Assembly (NCBI RefSeq): GCF_003060865.1
Contig: NZ_CP028918.1
Coordinates: 1,186,001 to 1,250,000 of the forward strand
Direction of reading: 5' to 3'
DNA length: 64,000 nt
Origin: Gemmobacter aquarius
GTDB taxonomy: Bacteria > Pseudomonadota > Alphaproteobacteria > Rhodobacterales > Rhodobacteraceae
In this document: positions 38,589 to 47,644 of the stretch, piece by piece
Layout: each line of letters starts with the position of its first letter
How positions within the stretch are numbered: the first letter of the stretch is position 1
The notes under the pieces: model-generated
The model's database searches: none
What the model was told of the DNA's origin: nothing
What the model saw: the letters and a program-made list of their open reading frames with translations, nothing else
Translations under genes and position numbers: made by a program

Positions 38589-39436
38589 AGGCTTTGCTCG
38601 AACGCATTGCGGGGGCGCTGGAGCGGATGGCTCCGGCGCCTTTGGCCGCTCCGGATTTCGGTGCCGAGGCTTTTGTCTGGCATACCGGCCCTGACCGGCT
38701 GGAGCCTGTGGCGCGGGTCGCTCGCGTGGACCTGTCGCTGCTGGTGGGGGTGAACCGGTCGCGTGATACGCTTTTGGAGAACACGCGGCATTTCGCGGCG
38801 GGGTTGCCTGCGAACAACGCGCTCTTGTGGGGCGCGCGCGGGATGGGGAAATCCTCGCTCGTCAAATCGGTGCATGCCGCCGTGCGGGCCGAGGGGCATG
38901 ATCTGAAGATCGTCGAGTTGAGCCGCGAGGATCTGCCGAGCGTGGGGCGGCTGTTGGCCGTGCTGCGCGGGGCGGGGGCGAAGTCGGGCGCGCGGTTCAT
39001 CCTGTTTTGCGACGACCTGTCGTTCAGCCATGACGACCAGCATTACAAAAGCCTGAAGGCGGTGCTGGACGGCGGGATCGAGGGGCGGCCCGATAACGTG
39101 CTGTTCTACGCCACGTCGAACCGGCGGCACCTGATGCCGCGCGACATGATCGAGAACGAGACGCAGGCGGCGATCCATTCGACGGAAGCGGTCGAGGAAA
39201 AGGTATCGCTGTCTGACCGCTTCGGGTTGTGGCTGGGCTTCCATCCCTGTTCGCAGGACGAATATCTGGCGATGATCGACGGCTATTGCGCGGCGCATGG
39301 GGTGGCGGTCGAGGCGGCGCGGTTGCGGGCCGAGGCGATCGAATGGCAGGCGACGCGGGGCGGGCGGTCGGGCCGTGTGGCCTGGCAGTTCTTTTGCGAC
39401 CTCGCCGCGCGCGAAGGGGTGCGGGTGTCCGGCTGA
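38585..39436 (+). CDS. DUF815-family ATPase
   Basis: 283 aa AAA-like ATPase. Walker [19 protein letters not shown] near residue 85, Walker [15 protein letters not shown], sensor segment [17 protein letters not shown], then [20 protein letters not shown]. Member of DUF815; physiological role not established. TTG start at 38585 overlaps the tatC stop, giving [15 protein letters not shown], so it is co-translated with the Tat genes. Followed by a 900-bp gene-poor scar. Confidence 0.88.
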   Translation: MKALLERIAGALERMAPAPLAAPDFGAEAFVWHTGPDRLEPVARVARVDLSLLVGVNRSRDTLLENTRHFAAGLPANNALLWGARGMGKSSLVKSVHAAVRAEGHDLKIVELSREDLPSVGRLLAVLRGAGAKSGARFILFCDDLSFSHDDQHYKSLKAVLDGGIEGRPDNVLFYATSNRRHLMPRDMIENETQAAIHSTEAVEEKVSLSDRFGLWLGFHPCSQDEYLAMIDGYCAAHGVAVEAARLRAEAIEWQATRGGRSGRVAWQFFCDLAAREGVRVSG

Positions 39437-39461
39437 CGGATTTTCAGACCTGTGGCCCAAC

Positions 39462-39480
39462 GATTTTTCTGCGAAAAATC
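39462..39480. repeat. hairpin GATTTTTC-TGC-GAAAAATC, left copy
   Basis: 8-bp arms with a TGC loop, 26 bp after the DUF815 stop, so it may act as a terminator. Followed by a second inverted repeat (TCAGGG/CCCTGA, 39479-39499). The same hairpin in opposite orientation lies at 40240-40258, on the far side of the transposase relic. Confidence 0.7.
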
Positions 39481-39549
39481 AGGGCCGGCGCGCCCCTGAT
39501 TTGACGACGGGCCGGAGACTGCGGGCGTTCGAGGCGTTTCCTATCGGTT

Positions 39550-39950
39550 GTCGGGTGAATCAGGGTCACCAAATGGGCGAGGCCTTGATTCCGCACGACC
39601 GGGACGCAATGGGCTGTCAGCGCCCGGCACTGCCTTGTCCCGAGCCTTTGCCGAAGCTGCCGATTTCGAATAGACCATCGCCTGCGGCAGTATCGCCAAG
39701 GTCCACTGGCATGGACAGGGCGCAAACGGGGCATCCGCTGCCATGCCATCGGACGCTCTTGCGATGGGTGACGACGAGGATCATGGCGCTGAAAGATGTG
39801 CCCGGCCCCCCGATCGACTTTCGCCCGCTGCTTGGGCAAGCCCGTGACCTTCGTGGCACAGCGGTGCTGCCCGAAGGGTTAACCTCTGGCCAAATTCCTC
39901 GACAATCGGGCGTTCGATGCCAAGTGGTGTTCGAAAGGCACTGTCGGGAG
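39550..39950 (+). pseudogene. decayed IS5-family (IS427-type) transposase, 5' and central part
   Basis: Read across frames, the plus strand gives a broken but recognisable DDE transposase: AEAADFE, an in-frame stop (39671-39673), then AKVHWHGQGANG, the AIGRS segment, VTTRIMALKDVPGPPIDFRP, LLGQARDLRGTAVL, and after another frameshift FLDNRAFDAKW, matching the family's GQxHDLRGT and ADRAFDAdW core. At least one stop and two frameshifts are present. The sequence breaks off near KGT, and the remaining C-terminal part appears on the opposite strand just downstream. Non-functional remnant; family assignment from motif memory. Confidence 0.7.
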
Positions 39951-39964
39951 CGGGCCTGTTGACG

Positions 39965-40118
39965 TTCTCCGGCGGCGACTGACTATCTTGCAGCAACGTG
40001 TTGCGATTGCTTGAAATTCTTCGAATGTTCCGAAGAAATTCTCGATCAGGCGCCACCGTTTTAGGTGTTCGGAGTCGCAATCTGTCGGGAAGCGGCGTTT
40101 GGATCCCCCGGATCGCCA
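39965..40118 (-). pseudogene. inverted C-terminal fragment of the same transposase type
   Basis: On the minus strand from about 40118 down: SKRRFPTDCDSEHLKRWRLI then ENFFGTFEEFQAIATRCCKI, matching the IS5-family end KxxLIENFFxxLKEFxAIATRYDK that carries the catalytic glutamate. It directly follows, in opposite orientation, the plus-strand fragment that stops just before this part of the protein. The simplest explanation is an inversion of the 3' end of one element. Confidence 0.65.
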
Positions 40119-40134
40119 TTGTCTCTGACTTTCT

Positions 40135-40198
40135 TTTCACGCTGGCTCAAATATCCCGGGGGGATGAGGCCGCAGGCCGATGGGGGGCTGGCCCCCCG
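40135..40198 (+). repeat. dispersed palindromic element, copy B
   Basis: TTTCACGCTGGCTCAAATAT then CCCGGGGGGATGAGG, small hairpin GGCCGCAGGCC, and GGGGGGCTGGCCCCCC. Same layout as copies A and C. It lies between the transposase relic and the CNNM gene. Confidence 0.65.
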
Positions 40199-40239
40199 CT
40201 CGCGGGCGGTGCAGGGCGCAGGCCATGCAGCAGGGGCGG

Positions 40240-40258
40240 GATTTTTCGCAGAAAAATC
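40240..40258. repeat. hairpin GATTTTTC-GCA-GAAAAATC, right copy
   Basis: Reverse-oriented counterpart of the hairpin at 39462-39480 (loop GCA instead of TGC). Together they bracket about 760 bp containing the transposase relic and element copy B. Upstream of the CNNM gene by 77 bp. Confidence 0.7.
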
Positions 40259-40334
40259 GGGGTGGGGCAGGCTGGGCCTTGCGAGCGGGGGCTTGGGTGA
40301 TTAGCCTTGGCGCTTCCTCTGGCCCTTGGACCCC

Positions 40335-41609
40335 ATGTTTACCGAAATCCTTATTGTCGTTGCCCTGATCATCGTGAACGGGGTGTTGTCCATGTCGGAA
40401 ATGGCCATCGTTTCGGCGCGTCCTGCGCGGTTGCGGTCGCTCGAGGGGAAATCGCTGGGGGCGGGTGCCGCCTTGCGGCTGGCCGAGCAGCCGGGGCGGT
40501 TCCTGTCGACGGTGCAGATCGGGATCACGGCGGTTGGCGTGCTGTCGGGGGCGTTTTCGGGCGCGACGCTGGGGGCGAGGCTGTCGGACTGGCTGGCGGT
40601 GCAGGGGATGGCACGCGAGACGGCAAACACCTTTGGCGTGGGCGGGGTGGTGCTGATCCTGACCTATCTGTCGCTGATCGTTGGCGAGCTGGTGCCGAAG
40701 CAACTGGCGTTGAAGAATGCCGAGGGCATCGCCATCCGCATGGCGCCTGCGATGCTGGTGCTGTCGAAGCTGGCGGCGCCTGTCGTCTGGGTGCTGGAGC
40801 ATTCGGGGCGGCTGATCCTTTGGGCCATGGGGCAGGCGGGGGCAAGCCAGGCCAAGGTGACCGAGGAGGAGGTGCATACGCTCTTGTCCGAGGCGCATGA
40901 GGAAGGGCTGATCGAGCCGGAAGAGCGCGAGATGATGGCGGGGGTGATGCGGCTGGCCGACCGGTCGGCCCGCGCCCTGATGACGCCGCGCCACGAGGTC
41001 GAGATGCTGGACCTCGAGGCGACGCCTGCCGAGACGGTGGCGGCGATCCGGCGGGTGGCGCGGCCGCGGATGCCGGTGCAAAGCCGCGAGAGCGGCGAGG
41101 TGGTCGGGATCATCACGCTTGCCGATGCGTTCAACGCGCTGTCGCGGCGCGAGGCGGTGGATCCGAAGAAGCTGCTGCGCGATGTGCCTGTGGTGTCGGA
41201 CATGGCCGATGCGCTGGATGTGATGGAAATCCTGCAGGGGTCGGACCATCACCTTGCGCTGGTCTACGACGAATACGGGCATTTCGAGGGGATCATCACC
41301 TCGGGCGATATTCTGGAGGCCATCACAGGAACCGTGGCGGCGCAGACCGCCGAGGAGCCGGCGCTGGTCGAGCGCGCGGACGGGTCGCTGCTGGTATCGG
41401 GCTGGATGCCTGCGGACGAGTTCTGCGACCGTCTGGGCCTGCCGCGCGAGATGGTCGGGGGCTACGAGACGGTGGCGGGGCTGGTGTTGAACATATTCGG
41501 CCGGTTGCCAAGCTTGGGCGAGGCGGTCGAGGCCGAAGGGCTGCGCTTTGAAGTGATCGATCTGGACGACCGGCGCATCGACAAGGTGCTGGTGAGCAAG
41601 CTGGGCTGA
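40335..41609 (+). CDS. CNNM/CBS/CorC-domain membrane protein (hemolysin family)
   Basis: 424 aa. N-terminal DUF21/CNNM membrane domain (about 1-180) with SMSEMAIVSARPARLRSLEG and STVQIGITAVGVLSG; paired CBS domains (about 205-325, MTPRHEVEMLDLEA and HHLALVYDEYGHFEGIIT); C-terminal CorC/HlyC domain (about 345-424, LLVSGWMPADEF, ETVAGLVLNIFGRLP). Such proteins are linked to Mg/Co efflux and metal homeostasis; the hemolysin label is historical. ATG at 40335 gives MFTEILIVVALI. Confidence 0.88.
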   Translation: MFTEILIVVALIIVNGVLSMSEMAIVSARPARLRSLEGKSLGAGAALRLAEQPGRFLSTVQIGITAVGVLSGAFSGATLGARLSDWLAVQGMARETANTFGVGGVVLILTYLSLIVGELVPKQLALKNAEGIAIRMAPAMLVLSKLAAPVVWVLEHSGRLILWAMGQAGASQAKVTEEEVHTLLSEAHEEGLIEPEEREMMAGVMRLADRSARALMTPRHEVEMLDLEATPAETVAAIRRVARPRMPVQSRESGEVVGIITLADAFNALSRREAVDPKKLLRDVPVVSDMADALDVMEILQGSDHHLALVYDEYGHFEGIITSGDILEAITGTVAAQTAEEPALVERADGSLLVSGWMPADEFCDRLGLPREMVGGYETVAGLVLNIFGRLPSLGEAVEAEGLRFEVIDLDDRRIDKVLVSKLG

Positions 41610-41619
41610 TGTGACGGGG

Positions 41620-41698
41620 GAGGGGGGCTCGCCCCCCTCTTGGCCGTGCCGGCCAATTCACCCCGAGGATATTTTCGCCAGCGTGAAAGCCACAGGGT
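41620..41698 (-). repeat. dispersed palindromic element, copy C
   Basis: On the minus strand: TTTCACGCTGGCGAAAATAT then CCTCGGGG, hairpin TTGGCCGGCACGGCCAA, then GGGGGGCGAGCCCCCC. It lies between convergent CNNM and nlpD-like genes, where the last hairpin (41621-41639) could also end CNNM transcription. To its right (41709-41737) a short tandem GGGGGCGGGCTGA occurs. Confidence 0.68.
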
Positions 41699-41748
41699 GC
41701 GGGCTGACAAGGGGGCGGGCTGAGGGGGCGGGCTGAGGGGGCCTGCGC

Positions 41749-43032
41749 CTATTGCAGGTAGGGCATCGGGTCGGTGCTGTTGACGCCTTGGCGCACCTCG
41801 AAATGCAGGAAGGCGGGGTTGCCGGATCGGACGGTTGCGATTGCTTGCCCGCGCGCGACTTTGTCGCCCTTTTTCACGGTGATGCCCGCGACGCCTGCGT
41901 AGACGGTCAGAAGGCCGCCTTCGTGGCGGATGACGACGATGGGGGTTTGTTCGGTGTCTTGGGTGATCGCGGCGACGGTGCCTGCGGCGGCCGCCTTGAC
42001 GGGCGTGCCTGCGGGGGCGGCGATGTCGATGCCTTCGTTCTTTTTCGGGGCATAGGGGCGGATGATGTTGCCCGAAACCGGCATGACGAATTGGGCCGAG
42101 GACGACGCTGTGCGTTCTGTGCCCAAGTCGGGCGAAGGCGGGGCTTCGGCGGCGATTTCGGCAGCGGTTTTCGGGGTTTCGGCGGGGAGCGGTTTCTTGG
42201 CCGAGGGCGGGGTGGGGGTGGGCGTGCCTGCGCCGGGGGCAGAGGTGGCCACGGGTTTGGGAGCGGCGGATTGGGCGGGTGCCTCGTCCGGCAGGGGGGC
42301 GCCGGTCGGGGTGGGGATCATCAGGTACTGGCCTTCGCGCACATCGAGGTCGGCGCCGAGGCCGTTCCAATCGGCCAAGGCGCGGGCCGAGACGCCGTAA
42401 GTGCGGGCGATGGAGAAGGCGGTTTCGCCGCGTTTGACCTGATGGCGGGTCGGGGATTCGCCGCTGGGCGTGGTGGCGGCGGGGGCGGTTGCAGGGGCCG
42501 CTGCTGCGGGGGCGGCGGCGGGGCTTGTGCCCACGCGGTCGAGTGCGGTCGTGGCGATGGAGGAGACATCGACCGCGCCGGGGCGGGCCATGCCGGGCGA
42601 GGCGATGGGGGCGCTGGCCACGGTGCCGCCGCCGATCGCGGTGCCCGCAGCGAAGCCGCCGCCTTCGACGCGGCGCGGCAGGGCGAGCACTTCGCCGTCG
42701 CGCAGGGGCGCGCCCGCGTCTATCGCGTTGTAGCTGGCGAGTTCTTGCGGCGACAGGCCGATGCGGGCTGCGACCGAGGCGGCGGTATCACCCCTGCGGG
42801 CGACCGCGACCTGATAGCCGGGGTAGGAGATGACGCCGCGCGCATCCGGCGCGGGGCGGGCTGCGGTGACGCCGCGGGCGGCATCGGCGGTGGTCATGGC
42901 CTGACCGCCGCGCAAATCCCAGTCGAGGTTGTCGAGCGGGTTCGTTCCCCCGCCCGAACAGGCTGCCAGCGTGGCGCAGGTGCCAAGCATCAGGGTGGTG
43001 GTGCGGAAACTGCGCAGCGTCTGCGTGGTCAT
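41749..43032 (-). CDS. nlpD: NlpD-like lipoprotein: two LysM domains and a degenerate LytM domain
   Basis: 427 aa outer-membrane lipoprotein (lipobox LAAC, Cys25). LysM domains at about 70-115 (YQVAVARRGDTAASVAARIG) and 195-240 (HQVKRGETAFSIARTYGVSA), long Ala/Pro linkers, then LytM at about 320-427. In the LytM domain NEGIDIAAPAGTPV and VYAGVAGITV lack histidines that bind zinc in active M23 peptidases, though LHFEVR is present; it is therefore likely a non-catalytic amidase activator for cell separation. Third gene of surE-pcm-nlpD (minus strand). Confidence 0.88.
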   Translation of the reverse strand: MTTQTLRSFRTTTLMLGTCATLAACSGGGTNPLDNLDWDLRGGQAMTTADAARGVTAARPAPDARGVISYPGYQVAVARRGDTAASVAARIGLSPQELASYNAIDAGAPLRDGEVLALPRRVEGGGFAAGTAIGGGTVASAPIASPGMARPGAVDVSSIATTALDRVGTSPAAAPAAAAPATAPAATTPSGESPTRHQVKRGETAFSIARTYGVSARALADWNGLGADLDVREGQYLMIPTPTGAPLPDEAPAQSAAPKPVATSAPGAGTPTPTPPSAKKPLPAETPKTAAEIAAEAPPSPDLGTERTASSSAQFVMPVSGNIIRPYAPKKNEGIDIAAPAGTPVKAAAAGTVAAITQDTEQTPIVVIRHEGGLLTVYAGVAGITVKKGDKVARGQAIATVRSGNPAFLHFEVRQGVNSTDPMPYLQ

Positions 43033-43086
43033 TGCTCTGCCCTTTGCTTTCGGTCCGGGTTGGTCCCGGCCTGATCTGGTTATCGT

Positions 43087-43758
43087 CTATTCCGTCCCGA
43101 GCCCTTCGACCAGAGGGACGAAGCGGACGGGGCGAAGTTCGTCATAATGATAGCCGGTTTCGAGCCGCGTCACCTTGATCAGGCTTTGCACCGTATCCGA
43201 CTGCCCGACGGGCAACACCATGATACCGCCAACCTTGAGTTGCGCCAAGAGGGGGCCGGGCGGGTCTTCGGCGGCGGCGGTCACGATGATGCGGTCAAAC
43301 GGGGCCTGGTCGGGCAGGCCGAAGCTGCCGTCCGAGGTGATGGCGGTGATGTTGGTCAGATCGAGGCGGGCGAAGACTTCGGAGGCTTCGCGCACGAGGC
43401 GTCGGTGGCGGTCGACGGTGTAGACGCGGCGGGCGAGGTGCGACAGAATCGCGGCCTGATAGCCCGAGCCTGTGCCGACTTCGAGCACCTTGTCGCGGGG
43501 CTGGACGTTGAGCGCCTGTGTCATCAGCCCGACGATGGAGGGTTGGCTGATGGTCTGGCCGCAGGCGATGGGAAGGGGCATGTCTTCATAGGCGCGGTCG
43601 GAAAAGACGCCGCGCACGAAAAGGCCGCGGTCGGTCTGTTCCATGGCGGTCAGGACGCGGGTATCGGTGACACCACGCGAGCGGAGGGCGTAAAGAAAGC
43701 GCATCTTGCGTGTCGCAGCGGAGCCTTCGTCGTCGAAGTCCCGCGGCCCGTTTGTCAT
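43087..43758 (-). CDS. pcm: protein-L-isoaspartate O-methyltransferase
   Basis: 223 aa. Repairs isoaspartyl residues using SAM. SAM-binding [14 protein letters not shown], preceded by [17 protein letters not shown] typical of PCMT, followed by [10 protein letters not shown] and [21 protein letters not shown], then [13 protein letters not shown] at 43758 overlaps the surE stop by 4 bp. Confidence 0.94.
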   Translation of the reverse strand: MTNGPRDFDDEGSAATRKMRFLYALRSRGVTDTRVLTAMEQTDRGLFVRGVFSDRAYEDMPLPIACGQTISQPSIVGLMTQALNVQPRDKVLEVGTGSGYQAAILSHLARRVYTVDRHRRLVREASEVFARLDLTNITAITSDGSFGLPDQAPFDRIIVTAAAEDPPGPLLAQLKVGGIMVLPVGQSDTVQSLIKVTRLETGYHYDELRPVRFVPLVEGLGTE

Positions 43759-44540
43759 GCGAGCCGCGCCGAGAGGTCGGCCAGAAGGTCATGTGCGGTC
43801 AGGTCGGCGCGCATGGGGGTGACAGAGATGTAACCTTCGAGGTTTACCGCAGCGTCGGTGCCCGGAAGCGTGGGGGTTTGCTGCGGGCCACCCTTGATCC
43901 AGAGGAATTTCTTGCCCGACGGTGACTGGTGCGGTTCCACGCCAAAGCCGGTGTCGCGGCGGAAACCTTGCGCGGCGACGCGGGTGCCTTTGACGCGGGC
44001 GGCGGGCAGGGGCGGGAAGTTGACGTTGTAGAAGGTGCGGTAGTCGTCGTTGGTCCAGATGCCGTGATCGAGCAGGTCGCGCACGAGTTTGGGGCCGTGG
44101 GTACGGGCGGCTTCGAACGGGTCGGACAGGCCGTCCATTTCGGGGCCGAAGAATTGCGAGAGCGCGATGGCGGGGATGCCTTGGAGGGCTGCTTCCATCG
44201 CGCCGCCGATTGTGCCGGAGTAAAGCACGTTCTCGGCCGAGTTGTTGCCGCGGTTGACGCCCGAAAGCACCAGATCGGGGCGGGCGCCGTCGAGCACGTC
44301 AAACAGGCCCGCGAGCACGCAATCGGCGGGGCTGCCCTCGGTGGCAAAGCGGCGGGGGCCGAGTTTCATGATCATCATCGGGTGGGTGTAGCTGATGCAA
44401 TGGCCGACGCCCGATTGCTCGAACGCGGGGGCGACGACCCAGACCTCGCCCTGTGGTCCCGCGATGGCATGCGCGATTTCCTCGAGGACCTGAAGCCCCG
44501 GAGCGTTGATGCCGTCGTCATTGGTCACAAGGATGCGCAT
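43755..44540 (-). CDS. surE: 5'/3'-nucleotidase SurE
   Basis: 261 aa nucleotidase for stress survival. Metal-site N-terminus [20 protein letters not shown], then [34 protein letters not shown] and NVNFPP. ATG at 44540; first gene of the surE-pcm-nlpD set, which in many Rhodobacterales follows tatABC-serS on the same strand. Here it faces the other way and serS is absent from the window. Confidence 0.95.
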   Translation of the reverse strand: MRILVTNDDGINAPGLQVLEEIAHAIAGPQGEVWVVAPAFEQSGVGHCISYTHPMMIMKLGPRRFATEGSPADCVLAGLFDVLDGARPDLVLSGVNRGNNSAENVLYSGTIGGAMEAALQGIPAIALSQFFGPEMDGLSDPFEAARTHGPKLVRDLLDHGIWTNDDYRTFYNVNFPPLPAARVKGTRVAAQGFRRDTGFGVEPHQSPSGKKFLWIKGGPQQTPTLPGTDAAVNLEGYISVTPMRADLTAHDLLADLSARLA

Positions 44541-44654
44541 GGTCTGCCTGCTTTGGTTGGCCCCCTGATTAGACGAGGGCGCGGGGTGCGGCAAGCGGGG
44601 CTTGCGGTGGGATGACACAGCAATAGTGTGGTGTGGCAAATGCGGGAGGGTGCG

Positions 44655-45635
44655 ATGCGGATGAAGCGGTTGGGGGCGTCGGGGTTGCAGGTGTCGGAGC
44701 TGTGTCTGGGCTGCATGACCTATGGCGAGCCTGCGCGGGGCGGGCATCCGTGGACGCTGGGGGTCGAGGAGAGCCGCCCGCTGATACGGGCGGCGGTCGA
44801 GGCGGGGATCACCTTCCTCGATACGGCGAATGTCTATTCGGACGGATCGTCGGAGGAGATATTGGGCGATTACCTTTGGACCATCGCGCGGCGCGACGAG
44901 ATCGTATTGGCGACCAAGGTGCACGGGGTGATGGAGGCCGAGCCGCATATGGCGGGCCTGTCACGGCGGGCAATCCTGCACAACATCGACGCGAGCCTGC
45001 GGCGGCTGAAGACGGATCATGTGGACCTGTACCAGATCCACCGCTGGGACCCGGATACGCCGATTGCCGAGACGATGGAGGCGTTGCACGATGTGGTGCG
45101 GGCGGGCAAGGCGCGGTATCTGGGGGCGTCGAGCATGTATGCGTGGCAGTTTGCCAAGGCGCAGGAGGTGGCGCGGGCGAATGGCTGGTCGCCCTTTGTG
45201 AGCATGCAGAACCAGATCAACCTGATTTACCGCGAGGAAGAGCGCGAAATGGTGCCGCTGTGTCTGGATCAGGGGGTGGGGATGATTCCGTGGTCGCCCA
45301 TCGCGCGGGGGCGGCTGGCGCGGCCCTGGGGCGCGGTGACGGTGCGAAGCGGGACGGATGCCTATATGCGGGTGCTTTACGACCGCACCACCGATGCCGA
45401 CCGCCGTGTGGTGGATACGGTCGAAGCGGTGGCGGCGGAAGTCGGGCGGTCCATGGCGCAGGTGGCGCTGGCTTGGGTGCGGCAAAAGGCGGGTGTGACC
45501 GCGCCGATCATCGGGGTCAGCCGGATGGCGCAGTTGACCGATGCGCTGGGCGGGCTGTCCTTGGTGCTGACGCCCGAACAGGTGGCGCTGCTGGAGGCGC
45601 CTTATGTGCCCCACGCGGTGGCGGGGCATGACTGA
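44655..45635 (+). CDS. aldo/keto reductase
   Basis: 326 aa NADPH-dependent (beta/alpha)8 oxidoreductase. Catalytic tetrad visible: D in [16 protein letters not shown] of NVYSDG, K in IVLATKVHG and H in [10 protein letters not shown]-terminal cofactor segment [21 protein letters not shown] at 44655 with GGGAGGG upstream. A second in-frame ATG at 44661 is possible. Divergent from surE. Confidence 0.9.
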   Translation: MRMKRLGASGLQVSELCLGCMTYGEPARGGHPWTLGVEESRPLIRAAVEAGITFLDTANVYSDGSSEEILGDYLWTIARRDEIVLATKVHGVMEAEPHMAGLSRRAILHNIDASLRRLKTDHVDLYQIHRWDPDTPIAETMEALHDVVRAGKARYLGASSMYAWQFAKAQEVARANGWSPFVSMQNQINLIYREEEREMVPLCLDQGVGMIPWSPIARGRLARPWGAVTVRSGTDAYMRVLYDRTTDADRRVVDTVEAVAAEVGRSMAQVALAWVRQKAGVTAPIIGVSRMAQLTDALGGLSLVLTPEQVALLEAPYVPHAVAGHD

Positions 45636-45638
45636 GGA

Positions 45639-45839
45639 TCAGTCGGCGGCGAGGGTCGCCGGTTCTTCGCCGTTGAAGTAGCCTTCGGGCGCGAAAAGCA
45701 CGCCGAGGATGGCGACATAGGCGAGCGCGAAAAGGGTGATCGGTGCCCAGTTTGCGGTCGAGAATACCGGACGGCTGGAAGCCCCCTGTTGCGAGGGGCC
45801 GAGGAGTTGGGTCTTTCGCATGGCAGTGCGCTCCGACAT
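45639..45839 (-). CDS. small single-helix membrane protein
   Basis: 66 aa. Hydrophilic start MSERTAMRKTQLLGPSQQ, one hydrophobic helix APITLFALAYVAILGVLF, and a short acidic tail. Convergent with the aldo/keto reductase, stop codons 4 bp apart. A near-palindrome GAACA-A-TGTTC lies about 65 bp upstream (45903-45913). No family recognised. Start could also be the internal ATG 18 bp downstream. Confidence 0.55.
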   Translation of the reverse strand: MSERTAMRKTQLLGPSQQGASSRPVFSTANWAPITLFALAYVAILGVLFAPEGYFNGEEPATLAAD

Positions 45840-46052
45840 TTCAGTGTGGATACCATAGCGCAAAGCCGCGGGCAGAGGGTTCTGAAGTTTACGAATGTTG
45901 CAGAACAATGTTCCGGACCGGCGGATTTTCGCGGATGGTGTTTCGCGCGGAAGGCGGGGCCGGGCGATCGGATGAATTTCGTTCCGAATCCTGCGCTGCG
46001 CTGCGGCGCGGGGGGTGGGCTTTGGCGGGGCTGTTGCGGGGCTGTGGCAGCT

Positions 46053-46424
46053 TTAGGCCAGTGGCAGGCAGGCTTCGAGTTCGCGGTGCAGTCTGGCCGG
46101 GTCGAGCGGTTTGCGGATGAGCCGGCCCGTCTTGAGCGCACCGGTCATGTCGCGGGCGCGGAATGCGGTGAGGACCACGAAACCTGTGCCGGTCTTCAGC
46201 AAGGCTCCGGCCACGGGTTCGGATGTTCCGTCGCGGATATGGACATCGAGCACGGCGGTATCGGGCAGGCCGGTCGCCATGGCCAACAGGGTCGCCTTGG
46301 CGCTGGCGAAGGGACCGAGAACGATGCAGCCCCAGGATTCGAGCGTGGATTGCAGGTCCATCGCAATCAGGCTTTCGTCTTCGACGACAAGCACGCAGCG
46401 GCCTGCGAGGGTATCAACTGTCAA
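46053..46424 (-). CDS. single-domain response regulator
   Basis: 123 aa receiver domain only. Acidic pocket VLVVEDESLIAMDL; phosphoaspartate in TAVLDVHIRDG; VVLTAFRARD (Thr/Ser position) and RKPLDP with the conserved lysine. No output domain, so it likely works by phosphotransfer or protein contact. Start overlaps the end of the HWE kinase by 11 bp, making it that kinase's likely partner. Confidence 0.9.
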   Translation of the reverse strand: MTVDTLAGRCVLVVEDESLIAMDLQSTLESWGCIVLGPFASAKATLLAMATGLPDTAVLDVHIRDGTSEPVAGALLKTGTGFVVLTAFRARDMTGALKTGRLIRKPLDPARLHRELEACLPLA

Positions 46425-47574
46425 CGGAGATCTCCCCCTGATCGCAACAGGGGAAGGTCAGGGAATAGTGCACTCCGCCGGGGTTGAAGGCGAGTGTCGC
46501 CTCGCCTTGCAGTTCGTTTGCGACGACCTCTTGCAAGAGCCTGCTGCCGAAGCCTTGGCGGTCTGGCGGCGCGACCTGCGGGCCGCCGGTTTCGTGCCAG
46601 ACCACGCGGATGTCGCATCGGGTTGCGCTGCGATGCGTTGACCAGTCGACGCGCACCTGTCCGGTGGGCTGGCCGAGGGCGCCGTATTTGACGGCGTTGG
46701 TGGCGAGTTCGTGCAAGGCGAGGCCGAACATGCGGGCCTGTCGGGCGGCGAGGGGCACAGGCGCGCCCTCGAGACTGATGCGGTCGCCACCTTGCACGTC
46801 GAAGGGGGCGAGGATGTCGCGCACCATCGTGCCGAGGTCGACATGTTCGCCGCTGGTTTCGAAGACCGCGCTTTCGGCGACGGAGAGGGCGCGCAGGCGG
46901 CCGATGAAGGCATCGCGGAATTCGGTGGCGCTGCGTCCGGTCACCGAGGTCTGCGAGGCAAGCGCGCGGATCAGCCCCAGAAGATTGCGCGCCCTGTGGC
47001 CGAGTTCGCGTGCCAGCACCGTCTGCTCTTGTGCGGATTGGCGCAGTTGTGCGTGGATTTTCAGGCGTTCGATGGCGGCGGCCAGCAGGTTTGCGTAGCT
47101 TTGCAGGAAGGCCACGTCGTCCGGGCTGAAATTCCGGGGTTCGGTGGCGTCCACCTCGAGCACGCCGAAGGGGCGGTCGGGGCCGACGATGATGACATTG
47201 ACCATGCTGCGGACGCCGTGGCGGACCAGGATTTCGGGCATTTCGAACCGGTGTTCGGTCCTGATGTCGGGCGAGACGACGGGGCGGTCCGAGCGCAGCG
47301 CAAAACCGCCGGGCGAGCGTTCTGCATCCGGGATGGTCGCGACGCCGACTGTGCCGGGCTGCCAGTTCACACCGCTGCGAAACAGCATCGCGCCACGGTC
47401 GGGCAGGTGTTCGAGCACCTTGACGAGGGGAACTCCCATCGCCACCGAGACCCGTTCGCTTGCGAGGCGAAGGGTTTTGTCGAGGTCTTCGCTGCGGAAG
47501 GCATAGAGGCCGAAATCGGCGAGGGCCTGCCGTTGGAGTTCGAGGTTCCGCAAGCGGTGTTGGGGGGTTTCCAT
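46414..47574 (-). CDS. GAF-domain HWE-family histidine kinase
   Basis: 386 aa, no membrane segment, so cytoplasmic. GAF sensor about 20-165 (YAFRSEDLDKTLRLA, HGVRSMVNVIIVGPDRPFGV). HWE H-box ARELGHRARNLLGLIRALAS with the phospho-His; N box HELATNAVKYGAL; G box RQGFGSRLLQEVV; the W-x-E-type signature in VVWHETGGP. Alphaproteobacterial general-stress and light/redox circuits often use such kinases. ATG at 47574; upstream in-frame sequence is low complexity and unlikely. Partner receiver gene directly downstream. Confidence 0.88.
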   Translation of the reverse strand: METPQHRLRNLELQRQALADFGLYAFRSEDLDKTLRLASERVSVAMGVPLVKVLEHLPDRGAMLFRSGVNWQPGTVGVATIPDAERSPGGFALRSDRPVVSPDIRTEHRFEMPEILVRHGVRSMVNVIIVGPDRPFGVLEVDATEPRNFSPDDVAFLQSYANLLAAAIERLKIHAQLRQSAQEQTVLARELGHRARNLLGLIRALASQTSVTGRSATEFRDAFIGRLRALSVAESAVFETSGEHVDLGTMVRDILAPFDVQGGDRISLEGAPVPLAARQARMFGLALHELATNAVKYGALGQPTGQVRVDWSTHRSATRCDIRVVWHETGGPQVAPPDRQGFGSRLLQEVVANELQGEATLAFNPGGVHYSLTFPCCDQGEISVDS

Positions 47575-47644
47575 ACAACCAAACCAGTTGGCGGACAGGT
47601 GGTTCCGGCAAAGGTGCAGCGACGAGAGGGACGGTCGCGCCGGT

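Noticed and set aside
41709..41737. GGGGGCGGGCTGA tandem copies as a regulatory array
   Set aside because: Only two short units in a GC-rich gap; likely slippage next to the palindromic element.
45903..45913. GAACA-A-TGTTC near-palindrome as a LexA box
   Set aside because: Spacing does not match the alphaproteobacterial GTTC-N7-GTTC type box, and the downstream gene is not an SOS gene.
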